Positions 52,301 through 59,965 of a stretch of DNA of 64,000 bases are shown here, one piece after another. Source of the stretch: Sipunculus nudus (lineage: Eukaryota; Annelida; Sipuncula; Golfingiida; Sipunculidae). Location of the stretch: the NCBI GenBank assembly GCA_026874595.1, contig CM049317.1:12034382-12098381 (forward strand). The letters are read 5' to 3'. The stretch's first letter is position 1. Each line of letters starts with the position of its first letter. Below the pieces are notes generated by a model, which had not been told where the DNA came from, searched no databases, and saw only the letters and a list, made by a program, of their open reading frames with translations. Position numbers and translations under genes: made by a program.

Positions 52301-53851
52301 GTTTCGGGGCATAACTCACTTTCTAAGACTGGTTAAAGGCTCTGGTCAATAGTGGCAGTGCTGTTGAAACTTCGCTTATTCAAGATACTATAGGGAAACT
52401 TTTCTAAATAAAAATAATCACGTCTTACCCAGGATGATTCCTGTTTCTGATCCTTGAATTCAATACTGATAGAGAACAGAATCCCTATATATTTGCGTTT
52501 GTTAAATTTAAACATGTTCTGTTATGTTTTTTTTTAATTTTCTATAATTCATGCAATAGCCAGATATCTTTTTTCCAAGAAATTTATCTGTTATTTTAAA
52601 GATATCTTAATAAATGATTAAATAAAATAATATTAATCTTAACTTATTTCAAAGGTCACAGAAGAAAGCGAATCAACTGGATATAATTCTGAAAGCATCG
52701 AAAGCAATGCGACTCTTCCAAACGTAGGTGATTTGAAAATGTGTACTTAGCTTTAAGCTGAAAGTATTATGTAAATCTTTTAATGTGCTTGTAATGCTCT
52801 CTTTTTTATTATTAGTCCATTTTATTATCCTGTTATCTAATCTGTATAATCTTGGTGTACATTTACATTTCTTAACATTGAAACCACCTAAGCATGTGGC
52901 CTGCTCATTCGCCCTGGAATATTCTGTCTTAAAATAAAATATTGTTTTATCTAGTAAAATAATTTGAGGAATATCCGAGTGTTTTTAAAAATTACCCGTA
53001 GTAAATTACAAAAAGTCCGGAGGTGTAGGAATCTCAATTTAATATTTTACTTTCCTTTGAAAACTGATGGAACGCTATTACAAAATTTTGTTTACTTATT
53101 GTCAGGTATAATAGCTTCATGAAACGACTGAATACCATTCTTAAAGCAATGCAAGATATACCAATGGAAGATATTATGATATAACAGACATTAGAGGGTA
53201 GCACGAGTTAAATATTCTTAAATGATTTTTAAATATGAGTTAGAGATGATTCTGGTTGTTACAAGGGTAGGTTCGATTAGAGATATATTTTCCTTAACAA
53301 AGGTAACCCTACAATTATGGTATTTATATTCTCCATTATGACCCATGGGCTATGAGGCTGGACCGGTTTAACATGGAATTAAAGACTGACCGAGAGATAT
53401 TCGCGAATGGAAGGATAATCACATATAAATATTATGAATGCTATGAACAATTTTTTTTTTCTACAGGATTCTCAGATTTATAGCAGCAGTGTCCAGTCTG
53501 TCAAATGGACGACTTCAAGGTTGTTTCCGCGCATTTTCAGTTAACACGGACTTGGTTTTCCTTAGAATGATCGCAAAGTAATACGATGATATTTTGAAAT
53601 ATACATTTTATATTTATGGTTTTACTCTTTAAAGGCTTTGTTTGATTTTAAAGATAGTATATCCCATAAATAGAGTAGGTGCAGATTCAAACAACGCTGG
53701 AACCTCAACAAGAGCAGGAATGGAAGCAGATGCAATAAAGCCTATACAAGGAGCACAACAAAATATTCGAGAAAACAAACAGACAGACAGAACAAACCCT
53801 CAGAGGTACCCAGCTTATCATCAATGTAAAAAGGTCTTCTGCGACATGTGA
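21403..53851 (+). CDS. Exon-array gene: dozens of tiny phase-0 exons in tandem families (5' end not found)
   Basis: At least 45 short segments on the plus strand are bounded by AG and GT, have lengths divisible by three, and are open in the same phase (0-0). They fall into families R (33 aa), A (30), B (30), C (35) and paired D exons, and end in a 65-aa terminal exon followed by AATAAA. Summing the intact exons gives about 1,400 aa. Differences between copies fall mainly at third codon positions of this phase (for example Arg CGG/CGT/CGA in R; GAA-CCT/CCG and GCT-TCA/GCA-TCG in C), which supports coding use. The product is hydrophilic, rich in Lys, Glu, Pro and Arg, with no membrane segment seen. 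No family was recognised. No start codon or signal peptide could be tied to it; the true first exon may lie left of the Penelope/Gypsy block. Confidence 0.65.
22815..25640 (-). mobile_element. Second Ty3/Gypsy element, internally deleted
   Basis: Direct repeats at 22815-23065 and 25285-25640 share 'ggctaagcaacaatgaatat', 'agatagggt/ggatagggtt', and 'tctctagacgt' followed by a GC-rich minisatellite; these are the LTRs. On the minus strand a gag-like frame appears at 24666-24472 and continues at 24394-24116, preceded by PTVKLPPFDE. Integrase pieces occur at 23.45-23.1 kb, including a CKTCDVGH-type zinc site and a GMMERFNG block. No RT is seen, so most of pol is deleted. It sits inside the R array. 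Confidence 0.65.
25480..25625. repeat. GC-rich minisatellite within the LTR (unit about 20 bp)
   Basis: About seven imperfect units of 'aactggcggcactggaccc' type. The other LTR (22990-23065) has only about three units, so copy number differs between the two LTRs. Confidence 0.7.
25841..25940 (+). pseudogene. Decayed R exon with Trp codon changed to TGA
   Basis: 100 nt instead of 99: one extra C causes a frameshift, and the conserved TGG reads TGA. Splice sites are still AG/GT. Confidence 0.7.
26374..27035 (+). CDS. Intact R exons at 26374-26472 and 26937-27035
   Basis: Both are 99 nt, phase 0, with AG acceptors and GTAAAA/GTAATA donors. The products begin TESKRLPRDHPPVRPE and AESNRSPRDPSPVKPE, and each has the conserved KWxSxxxL core and a charged end. 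A further R-like segment at 27065-27157 is open for 31 codons but has only a weak acceptor 29 bp after the preceding donor, so it is probably unused. Confidence 0.65.
27873..28329 (+). pseudogene. Damaged R exons (27873-27915 partial; 28231-28329 donor lost)
   Basis: The first keeps the acceptor and about 14 codons, then is cut short by TAA and a deletion. The second is open over all 33 codons with a good acceptor, but the donor GT has become CT. The intron word 'ctaatag' shows this is a point change. Confidence 0.6.
28590..29104 (+). CDS. Intact R exons at 28590-28688 and 29006-29104
   Basis: The two exons are identical in predicted peptide (VDSNRSTREPPPVRPEQ... ending NLQVVDK), 99 nt, phase 0, donor GTAATG. 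The flanks are also nearly identical, so this is a recent duplication. A truncated copy (29267-29324) follows, in which the intron 'gaccag' is fused to the exon middle. Confidence 0.7.
29591..30056 (+). CDS. Intact R exons at 29591-29689 and 29958-30056
   Basis: Both begin AESNRWPRD and carry a distinctive LKKKVF(D/Y)K end in place of LNKQVVDK. Both are 99 nt, phase 0, donor GTAATA, 367 bp apart. They form a subfamily pair within the array. Confidence 0.7.
30321..33351 (+). CDS. Nine consecutive intact R exons with 366-367 bp period
   Basis: Exons are 30321-30419, 30687-30785, 31053-31151, 31420-31518, 31786-31884, 32152-32250, 32519-32617, 32886-32984 and 33253-33351. Each is 99 nt and phase 0, with AG acceptor and GT donor. 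The consensus begins VESNRS(T/P)RDPSPVRPEQ and ends with KWPSTGSLNK and VVDK. The run shows no stops and mainly conservative changes. Copies 1-3 and 4-6 are near-identical as 1,099-bp blocks including introns. The exon chemistry (Arg, Ser, Pro, Glu; one invariant Trp) suggests a flexible repeat domain with unknown role. Confidence 0.75.
33740..34229 (+). pseudogene. Decayed R exons at the right edge of the array
   Basis: About 33750-33837 has lost the acceptor (caaaccaag) and is shortened. About 34128-34228 keeps 'ccctctctccagtcaggt' and a donor but is rearranged. Neither reads through in the family frame. Confidence 0.6.
34350..37335 (+). mobile_element. L2/CR1-like LINE, degenerate, inserted in an array spacer
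   Basis: Endonuclease pieces (MDKQYDIVGITET, stop, LKES; KSGGFAVIYKSSL; VGDLNFHLDDN) are followed by RT pieces (LDLSAAFNTIDHQVL, a GVSKSSVFGPL block, LDYANSLLYGLPNHAIGRLQ) and the typical C-terminal FQYASAHEWNSLPDAIRK. There are many stops and frameshifts. It ends in an (ATA)n tail at 37289-37330. Short 'gttgaca' words flank it (34350 and 37340) and may be the target-site duplication. Confidence 0.75.
37289..37330 (+). repeat. (ATA)n tail of the LINE
   Basis: About 14 ATA units at the 3' end of the LINE, consistent with the simple-repeat tails of the L2/CR1 group. Confidence 0.85.
37791..38678 (+). CDS. R-related single exons at 37791-37877, 38062-38160 and 38622-38678
   Basis: 37791-37877 (29 aa, ADSEEPSRQVCLV...) has a strong ttgcag acceptor and a GTAATG donor. 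38062-38160 (33 aa, TESKGKCGYPCPVKV...) keeps family length, the Trp-Pro pair, and an IEDQ end as in the R copy at 26374. 38622-38678 (19 aa, NDQTKLMSPGIAAE...) is weaker and could be chance. All are phase 0. Confidence 0.55.
39374..39502 (+). CDS. Long R-related exon (43 aa)
   Basis: 129 nt, phase 0, pyrimidine-rich acceptor (cctttcctatcaaag) and donor GTAATG. The second half (LPIQPEKRKRPSGSNLDKEV) matches the R consensus SPVRPEQRKWPSTGSLNKQV with Trp replaced by Arg. The N-terminal ten residues (ERDKFYIYVR) are extra. It looks like an ancestral or diverged R exon, linking this part of the gene to the array. Confidence 0.65.
39930..40330. mobile_element. Probable diverged LTR fragment
   Basis: GC-richer than its surroundings. 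It shares 'cacatgtcacattagagcgcc' and 'ccctgggctactca' type words with the Gypsy LTRs at 13.26 and 19.36 kb ('cacacatgagcgccctctc'). No internal domains, so it may be a solo LTR. Confidence 0.35.
40331..41274. other. Intronic stretch with no clear exon
   Basis: A possible exon at about 40974-41031 (acceptor ccctaaag, donor GTAATC) has an in-frame stop in phase 0 and was not accepted. Nothing else is recognised. Confidence 0.4.
41275..41989 (+). CDS. Cassette 1: exons A1 (41275-41364), B1 (41536-41625), C1 (41885-41989)
   Basis: A1 (30 aa) starts LFLPEETIKRLEV and ends EAVALEQ. B1 (30 aa) reads MSQLSIQPYSRVNFVTG then LFLNV. C1 (35 aa) contains PECKIDPQLLV and ECCHV and ends VEK. All are phase 0 with good acceptors (cttcag, ttttcag, cttacag) and donors (GTATGT, GTAAGG, GTACCT). 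This three-exon cassette is repeated downstream. Function unknown. Confidence 0.7.
42052..42124. repeat. (TA)n microsatellite
   Basis: TA run in the intron after C1, with a short interruption. Confidence 0.95.
42402..43325 (+). CDS. Cassette 2: A2 intact (42402-42488), B2 and C2 decayed
   Basis: A2 (29 aa, LIVPDEKIKSLGIT...) is open with a GTATGT donor. The B2 position (about 42690-42780) has lost its frame and contains stops. C2 (43220-43325) is 106 nt: one extra A in a poly-A stretch shifts the frame to a TGA, although EC-K-IDP words remain in another frame. Confidence 0.6.
43718..44162 (+). CDS. Cassette 3: B3 (43718-43807) and C3 (44064-44162); no A copy seen
   Basis: B3 (30 aa, MSKLLTQPHSRVNFVSG...) and C3 (33 aa, two codons shorter; SVKEETIICTVV...) are open in phase 0. 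No A exon could be found between C2 and B3, so this cassette is incomplete. Confidence 0.65.
44327..44361. repeat. (TA)n microsatellite
   Basis: TA run in the intron before A4. Its duplicate at 46079-46130 is longer. Confidence 0.95.
44551..45309 (+). CDS. Cassette 4: A4 (44551-44640), B4 (44859-44948), C4 (45205-45309)
   Basis: A4: LIVPVETIQTVEIIHYAK and an EPIELEQ end. B4: LSQFLIQPLSRVNFVTG then CLFLDG. C4: SVKDKKTVVTTEPECKIDPQ, with EHCHV in place of ECCHV. All are phase 0 with good splice sites. This cassette lies in the segment that was duplicated to give cassette 6. Confidence 0.7.
45672..46016 (+). CDS. A5 intact (45672-45761); B5 truncated at the duplication junction
   Basis: A5 (30 aa, LIVSEETIKTVEIIHF...) ends GTAGGT. 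B5 starts at 45959 with MSQVLVQPHSKVNFVTG but is cut at about 46016, where sequence copied from the intron at 44265 begins. B5 therefore has no donor. Confidence 0.65.
46079..46130. repeat. (TA)n microsatellite
   Basis: Longer duplicate of the tract at 44327-44361. Confidence 0.95.
46311..47070 (+). CDS. Cassette 6: A6 (46311-46400), B6 (46620-46709), C6 (46966-47070)
   Basis: Near-identical to cassette 4, offset by 1,760-1,761 bp. The predicted A6, B6 and C6 peptides equal those of A4, B4 and C4. All are phase 0. Confidence 0.7.
47433..48150 (+). CDS. Cassette 7: A7 (47433-47522), B7 (47720-47809), C7 (48046-48150)
   Basis: A7 equals A5. B7 is complete (MSQVLVQPHSKVNFGTG..., GTAAGT donor) and shows what B5 lost. 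C7 (RAKVQKSIIIVEPECKIDPQ...) differs from C4 mostly at third codon positions over the shared core. The C7 donor reads GTTTGA, weaker than the others. Confidence 0.65.
48469..48558 (+). CDS. Exon A8
   Basis: 30 aa, LFVPGEIIKPVEIIHFAK, ending IELNQ, phase 0, acceptor ttttctaatttag-like and donor GTATAT. A further A-like start at 48719 (SFVFDI...) runs into TAG and is a decayed copy. Confidence 0.65.
49072..49161 (+). CDS. Exon D1 (30 aa)
   Basis: ARENERIIVLSGVNQAEILP..., ending YFRK, phase 0, acceptor ttaacag, donor GTAATT. It is highly charged, fits the style of the surrounding exons, and has no obvious copy. Confidence 0.55.
49276..49334. repeat. (TA)n microsatellite
   Basis: TA run in the intron after D1. 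Confidence 0.95.
49335..50015. other. Intron between D1 and D2
   Basis: No exon seen. It contains a short (GA)n tract at 49740-49757 and a GC-richer patch at 49390-49700 that may be an old LTR piece. Confidence 0.35.
50016..50313 (+). CDS. Exon pair D2 (50016-50084) and D3 (50254-50313)
   Basis: D2 (23 aa): PLYHYQFFDVTKYYSERERQ and a basic end. D3 (20 aa): RTYQYGAEFLKDRPMNTPTS. Acceptors are tttttacag and tttcaag; donors are GTAGAT and GTATGT; both are phase 0. The pair has a diverged duplicate (D4-D5) about 850 bp downstream. Confidence 0.65.
50404..50448 (+). CDS. Possible alternative terminal exon
   Basis: After a strong acceptor (ccattttgcctag), 14 codons (LDSIDEDRFLDFTC) end in TGA in the family phase. 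AATAAA follows at 50478. It could give a shorter protein isoform. The evidence is only splice signal plus poly(A) signal. Confidence 0.35.
   Translation: MDSIDEDRFLDFTC
50640..50735. repeat. Fragment of a common dispersed repeat
   Basis: 'gtacagtggaacctgtgtg' and 'aacctgtctataaatacc' resemble widespread invertebrate interspersed repeats. The family was not identified. A related 'gtcttataagacagctt' occurs near 56040. Confidence 0.3.
50878..51147 (+). CDS. Exon pair D4 (50878-50946) and D5 (51088-51147)
   Basis: D4 (23 aa): QTARYPPFYVLKYYEIRRRQ; same length and Y-x-x-KYY core as D2. D5 (20 aa): RTYRYGKELLRDQNLTSPTS, clearly homologous to D3. Both are phase 0 with tttccag acceptors. The order D2-D3-D4-D5 shows a duplicated two-exon unit. 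Confidence 0.7.
51402..51666 (+). CDS. Exons D6 (51402-51461) and D7 (51586-51666)
   Basis: D6 (20 aa): STSQDSRNGRSNAEVYVARD, donor GTAAGT; its acceptor (cttaggcag) lacks a good pyrimidine tract. D7 (27 aa): ISLQEEMTNILGNVHSTKAK, then a Gly/Glu-rich end, donor GTGTGT. Both are phase 0. Confidence 0.5.
52655..52723 (+). CDS. Exon D8 (23 aa)
   Basis: VTEESESTGYNSESIESNAT ending LPN, phase 0, acceptor tatttcaaag, donor GTAGGT. Acidic and serine-rich. Confidence 0.55.
53467..53544 (+). CDS. Possible alternative last exon D9
   Basis: After ttctacag, 25 codons (DSQIYSSSVQSVKWTTSRLF...) reach TAA in phase 0. The visible donor (CAAG|GTTGTT) would give phase 2, which does not fit the terminal exon. 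So this is either an alternative end or not used. Confidence 0.35.
   Translation, partial: DSQIYSSSVQSVKWTTSRLFPRIFS
53654..53851 (+). CDS. Terminal exon of the exon-array gene (65 aa and TGA)
   Basis: After the acceptor tgattttaaag, phase 0 reads IVYPINRVGADSNNAG..., a hydrophilic Asn/Thr/Gln/Arg-rich segment ending CKKVFCDM and TGA. The other two phases hit stops within a few codons. AATAAA lies 141 bp after the stop. Confidence 0.6.
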   Translation: MVYPINRVGADSNNAGTSTRAGMEADAIKPIQGAQQNIRENKQTDRTNPQRYPAYHQCKKVFCDM

Positions 53852-53991
53852 AATGTGGATTGACAATATCTGCAATTGGAAAAAAATATCAAATTCAATA
53901 TCGTAAAGATGGACTGTACGGAAGCAGGAGGGAGTAAAAGAATTAAAACACACAGCAAGAGGACCTCTACCATTTAAATATTTTAAAAGGA

Positions 53992-53997
53992 AATAAA
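53992..53997 (+). promoter_or_regulatory. Poly(A) signal AATAAA
   Basis: First AATAAA downstream of the terminal exon, in the order expected for the end of the exon-array transcript. Confidence 0.55.
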
Positions 53998-53999
53998 AT

Positions 54000-56640
54000 A
54001 ATGTCTTTGTCTCAGATAACCTGTTCAGTGCACTTATTAAACAGAAGTTCGCTGTAATCCGGATATGATTATACCTTGGCTGCAGTCGTCATGGCACTTT
54101 TGGAATACTTTAAAGGCTTTAGTACTTAATAAAATTTTCTTATTTTTTTAAATATGATTAACCTATGCAGTATTTTTGTAAAGAAAAAAGGCAAACGTCT
54201 TGATAAGTTTGATGCATAACGTATATTTACCATTTAGCGAAAGAGGAAAACTGTTTCAAGTAATTTGATGTTGTAACAGAAGCAACAGAGTTACAAGTAA
54301 CCTGAATGCAACAAATGTCTTAAACAATTTACAATCTTTAGGGATCTAAATTATCTGAAAACGGTAGAATACCCTTAATATAATGATTTTATTATTTACA
54401 AATGTTTTGCATTACTTTCTTAGATAGATTTCACTGCACAAATTAAATTCAGGGATAAAATAAAACGTTCTCAATCTTTTATGTCGCGAGCCTTGATGTG
54501 AGTATCGTAATTCGACAAAAATTAAATAAATAAATAAATAAAGACGTATACCGTGTGATTTATCATGCAAAGAATAGAAGATATTTACATGGACGTATTG
54601 GAGAGTAGTGTTGCCTCATACAAAACCGATGCAGGGCTGAGGTTCAGAGGACTCCCAAATTCCGTCCCTGGACAAACACCGGTTCTGCCTGAATGGATTC
54701 CCGTGGACCGGGCTGGCTAGTATTCAGAGGTGCTCTGGGAGGTTCCAACCAAACCGCATATCCCAAATGGGAAATAAAGATCTTCTAAAATAAACTGGAT
54801 ATCTAAGAAAGCTGTGGCCAGGAATGTAATTGTTTGGGAGAAGTATTACCTAAATATTACTTATGATCAATATACCATGAGATATATATTGTTTCACCTC
54901 TAGTTCAGTTATGCTAGTAAGTGCAGTGATGGGTACGATTAGCATGAAAGATTGGTAAAGACCATGATGGGTACGATTAAGCATGAAAGAAATAAAAATA
55001 TAACCTTTAAAACTTTCATGAATAATATCCAATCCATGCTTGTAACAGAAATATGCAAATAGAATATACAATAAATGTCAATGTAGTTTTTTAATTTACC
55101 ACGTATGTTTAGCATTCTAGTGAAATATTTCTATGTACGTTAACAACTAAAAAAGACTATTCACTCAAATCTGGTTTTCTTTTTATTGTCTACCTTCATG
55201 TTGTCTGCATTCTAAGATATTGAAAAGCATCATATCGTTACATCCTGGGCTTTTCGTGTTGATATTCTAACAGGGAAAACATAATGCTATGTTGTGTATA
55301 ATATCATATTTATTCTAGTAGAGATACTTATATTTCTGATTAATTATCAAAGCCGTATACATTCAGACTTTGTCAGAAAAAAATGTTAAACCGTACAGTG
55401 TAACATTGTGAAACAGAAGAAAAGTATAAAGCGTATAGAGTAGCGCACGTACTCCGTTCTGGTATGTTGCTTAAAGAAGTAGCTTTTTTCAATAGCACAT
55501 ATCAATTAAATGAATCCATTTCGTTTTTTAGAGGCCGTCGCACTCGCAACTCGCAACTCAATCTAACAGAAATTGAAAAAACATAAATTATGATTCAGGA
55601 AGACTCGTCTTCAATGTTTATTGAAGAAACATACGTGTCCGGCAAGCAACCATCCCAACCAAAAGGATTTAGGTGCGGCTCGAGGCTAGGAGAGAAACTG
55701 ATTGAGTCCCTTTGCAGTACTTCAATAAATTTATTATATCGGTCCCACGGTCACTCAATATAACAATGTGTCTTCCATGGAATAGTAATACGAACACGGA
55801 AAATTTAGGAGTTGTCATTTTTTCAACTATTTCTCCTCTAACATATTTTCCAATGTTACATGTCCATTCACCATGTTTTTTTAATTCTTTGCTTTATTTT
55901 ATTTTTCTCTACGGTGTCATTATCTGTCTAGCCAATACCAGCCAATAATATAGATGATTATGCTTATACAACAATAAAGTCCATCATTTCTAATGCGACG
56001 ACCCTTGGGACTAGACTTAGCGGTCGTAATAGACAGGTGGTCTTATAAGACAGCTTCTTAAAATTTAGGAATTGCTCAAACCTAGATGACACAGGCCTTT
56101 GTTTGACGGAAGTATACATGCAAGACAACCTTCATGACCACCTTCAACTAGATACATATTTGGTTAAAGTTCAAGACCTTCGTGTTAAATGTGTTTTGTA
56201 ATTATGTACCTCTATGTGTAATTTTATGTGTTGATATATGAATGAAATTAATTTTTATACAGTTGATTAAACTGTCATTTCAAGCTAGAGCGGACTCTTT
56301 TACTCTCAACCGACTGATTGAAATTATGCTTTCTTATCCACGTCGAGTCAGGTGCGCTCGCATGGCTTTTCGAGACATTACCAATACCAACTGTCCGACT
56401 GCAACATACGGTAATTCAGTAAATTTTACAAAATACGAATGGAATATAATAGAGGGTTTATGTAAATATGGCTATGCTAAACGCATTCTAATCAGGTACA
56501 ATTTGAACTCATATGGACGGAGGTTCTTCTGACACGACGAATGCGCTCATGTGAACGACTCAAAATTGTTTGATTTTCAACTGATTACCAATATCAGTTA
56601 TTGATAACTAAGAATTAAGACTCTAAAAGGAAAGGAATAT
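54000..56640. other. Intergenic stretch, no gene recognised
   Basis: It contains a 38-bp tandem duplication ('gatgggtacgatta...' at 54928 and 54966), an (AAATA)n-like run at 54520, and a GC-richer patch at 54600-54770 of unknown origin. A 96-codon plus-strand open frame at 56242-56532 has no recognisable features. Confidence 0.45.
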
Positions 56641-56649
56641 GCATAAAAG

Positions 56650-58450
56650 GACAATTAATGTAAGAGAAGAGTTATACAATGTAAGAGAACAATGGTAGAT
56701 CAAATGGCAACAGCGGCGAAAAAAGCAGCAGATAAAAAAAATTAAAACCCTTATAAAATCGCTTATCAACTTTGTAACAGTAAAGGTAAGGCAGACAATT
56801 ACTCCAGGAATTAACACGGAAAGCTGTTAGCAGATGGCCCATGTATTCAGAAAAGATGGAATAAACATTTGAAGGAAGTATTATACAGATAATATTAATC
56901 AGATCAATAAACAAAAGACATGGACAATATAAGGAACGATAATAATTGGAGAAATTGATTCACAAGAAAGGGAATTCAAGAAACAATCAATAATATTAAG
57001 ACAGCTAAAGCAGCCGGAGAAGCTAGAATAAGTGCAGAGGAATTAAAAACAAGTGATGATATAGCGACTAATGAAATATACACCTTTTATGAGAAAATAT
57101 GGTGTACAGGTGATGTACCAATGAATGGAAGAAAGATATTTTGCCAAATTTCCCTTAGAAAGGAGTATTAACTAGGGGGAAAGGAATATCATTACTACAA
57201 ATACCGGATTAATACTTAGGAAGAATAATAATATACCATATCAAATCAGGAATAGATAATCATCTGCAAATTTAGCAATCAGGATCCAGAGAAAGTAGAG
57301 GAATCAGTGAGCAGATTTTTATTTTGAGAAACATAATTCAACAAAGTGTAGAATTCAATTCTTTACATTAATGTTGTAGACTATGAAAAATTGTTCGATA
57401 GCCTAAACCGCAACTAGCTTTGGACAATAACTGATAGTTATGGGATACCAAGGAAGTTAATAAATTTGAACAAGATATTTACAAAGACTGTACTTGAAGT
57501 GTCATTAATGATGGCAAAATGTCAGAATGGTTTCAGATAAGAACAGGAGTACGGCAAGGATGCGTGAAATGTCTGGTTTTCTATTTGTAGGAGTAATAGA
57601 TTGGGTAATGAGAAGTGCTTTAAAAGACAAACAAAGAGGAATTAGACATTTACATCAATACTGGTGGGTTCAGACTATTCACGTGTTATTACATTAATAT
57701 CCAGCAAACACAGTGACATGCAAGAGAAAACCCACAAAGGTAAAAGGAACTTCAAAGCTAATTGGACTGAACGTTAAAGCAAAGTAAGTCAAAATCATAC
57801 AAAAATAGTAAGATAAATACAGTTAAAATAATTCAACAGGAGTTAGGAGAAATAGACAGATTAATATACTTTGGTGCTGATGTTAATAAAACTGGAGGTC
57901 CGGAAGAGGAAATACAAAAAAGATTATCTTTAGTTAATTTCAAAATCTTAAGACATAATGGAAATCATCAATATAAACAAAAATAAGAATCTTTAACAGT
58001 GATGTAATGGCCATTAGCTTTAGGGATCAGATACGTGGGAAACGAATGAATCAGCTGTAAAAAAATTAACACATTTCAGAGAGTATGTCTCAGAAAAAAA
58101 ATTATGAAAATTCTTTGGCCAATGAAAGTAACCAACATAGAATTATACCCGAAAGTAGTGAAAATAGATGCAAGTGACATAATAAAGCAAATAAGGTGGT
58201 GATGAACAGGACACGTATTAAGTAGAGAAAATGATACACATACAAGAATCGCATTAATCTTGAAACTAGAAGGGAAAAGGAAAAGAGGGAGACCAAAGAC
58301 AACATTAAGCCGCACAGTAGAAGCAGAAAGGAGTGACAGGGGTTGGAACAACTGGAAGCAGGCAGATTGAGTAGCAAGTGACTGGGATGAGCGGGGTATT
58401 TGTTCACCAAAGGCGTGAAGAGGATAACCAATTAGTGATATTGTGAAAGA
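56650..58450 (+). mobile_element. Degenerate LINE reverse transcriptase (probably RTE-like; clade uncertain)
   Basis: Plus-strand fragments read RWNKHLKEVL, TAKAAGEARISAEELK, an NVVDYEKLFDSLN block, SYGIPRKLINLNK, TGVRQGC, IDWVMRSALKDKQRG, a RPKTTLSRTVEAE stretch and RGWNNWKQ. They are interrupted by many stops. The order matches a widespread invertebrate LINE RT with its C-terminal region. The long minus-strand open frame at 58076-58609 is a shadow of it. Confidence 0.65.
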
Positions 58451-59050
58451 AAATATAAAATGCAGATAGACTACGTGTTGACTAAGCTGTAACGCTAAAC
58501 TCCTGCACAAATACATCGGGTTAGAAAATAATACAGCATATGGGTTGCGTAACAATTTTCTGTGTCGGCCTGTTGAGGAAATATTAGCACCAAACAGACA
58601 GTCTAACATTTAACTAGCAATTGTGGCCCAGTGAGAAAAAAAAAACGCAATAGGCTACAATGCAGTTTATCGACTTATGTATCAATAAACGCTATACAAT
58701 ATCTCCGATCGGACAGGCTGTATCTTTCTTCATTGTCCATAAACTGTGGAGGCGATCATGAAATCTGGTCTATAAAACATGAGATCTCTAACAGGTCATG
58801 TACTTCTACGATTCGTGTATTGTATTTTATTGCCAAAAAGCATCAAGACACGTGTCCTTTTGGAGGATAATATATTGCTAATGCCAAAATGATAACATCT
58901 GTCATCTGACAAACACTACAGTATATTTATATAATTTTATTCTAGTTTTATGTGTTTGCTATGCGGGAAATAGAGTGCCAGTGGTTATATCAGAGTCCAT
59001 GTATACAGCTGAATAGGTAATAACCAGTTGAAATAGGACAGTCGATATTC
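58451..59050. other. Region between the LINE and the second lectin gene
   Basis: No gene is seen. It holds the presumed upstream region of lectin receptor 2. Confidence 0.45.
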
Positions 59051-59054
59051 ACGA

Positions 59055-59060
59055 TATAAA
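59055..59060 (+). promoter_or_regulatory. TATA box of lectin receptor 2
   Basis: TATAAA with an initiator-like TTCATT at 59077-59082, about 25 bp downstream, and the start ATG at 59121. The spacing is typical of a TATA promoter with a short 5' leader of about 40 nt. Confidence 0.5.
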
Positions 59061-59120
59061 AACATTTCCTGGTTGTTTCATTGTCAACATCTGTTCAGCT
59101 TGCGCTCGGTCTACCAAAAC

Positions 59121-59915
59121 ATGGAGAAAATAGTGTTGACATATTTGGTCTACCTTTCCTCTGCAGAATTGAAAACGATCATAATATCTGATTACGAAAT
59201 TTATTACGGTAAGGAAAATGACTGTGTTAAAGCTCTTTTACTCAGATTTAACTGTATAATAATGTACCCATGGTGAGATTTACTTCCCTTATCCTAAAAT
59301 TGGACAATTACAGACACGGGAGTGGTCAACAAGGATCAGGCGGAATCCATATGTTCACGAAAAGGGTACGCTTTACCAAACACCATCGGGCTGGAGGAGA
59401 AAAAAACTGTTGAGAAATTAATGCTATCATGGAATATTGATAAACTGTGGTTAGGAATATCTTACTCACATGACGAGGAATGGAGATGGTCTGGCAGCTT
59501 TCATAGTCAGTGAACAAATATGGTATTTTGGCTTGACACCATAGTTTCTTAACCTTTTGCCTTTGATATATACTATTTTCAAGTCATCATTAATCGTAAC
59601 TTATATAACGCATTTGCATAATTAGAACTTGAAGATGTGATTGTTATATTTATTGCTGATTTAAAGTAAAAGGATCAAACCTTACTGTTAATATTAATAT
59701 AAATATATTTCAGAAAAAAAAACAAGAAAGGATATCTTACGAACGTTACCTGGATTGGATTGTGTAGTCGTCCGACACCTCGAATATTTTGCCAAGAATT
59801 GTTTTTCAATCGCTGACGGCTATCTCTGTGAACGCAAAGGTGTGTCGGTATAAACATTTCACTTTTATGTTTTCACGTTTAATCTTATCTTTTGTATTTA
59901 ATAAAAGAATTATAT

Positions 59916-59965
<50 letters not shown>

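Noticed and set aside
58076-58609. A 177-codon minus-strand open frame with hydrophobic stretches
   Set aside because: It is antisense to the degenerate LINE RT. The sense strand carries recognisable RT C-terminal blocks, and no splice or promoter signals support the antisense.
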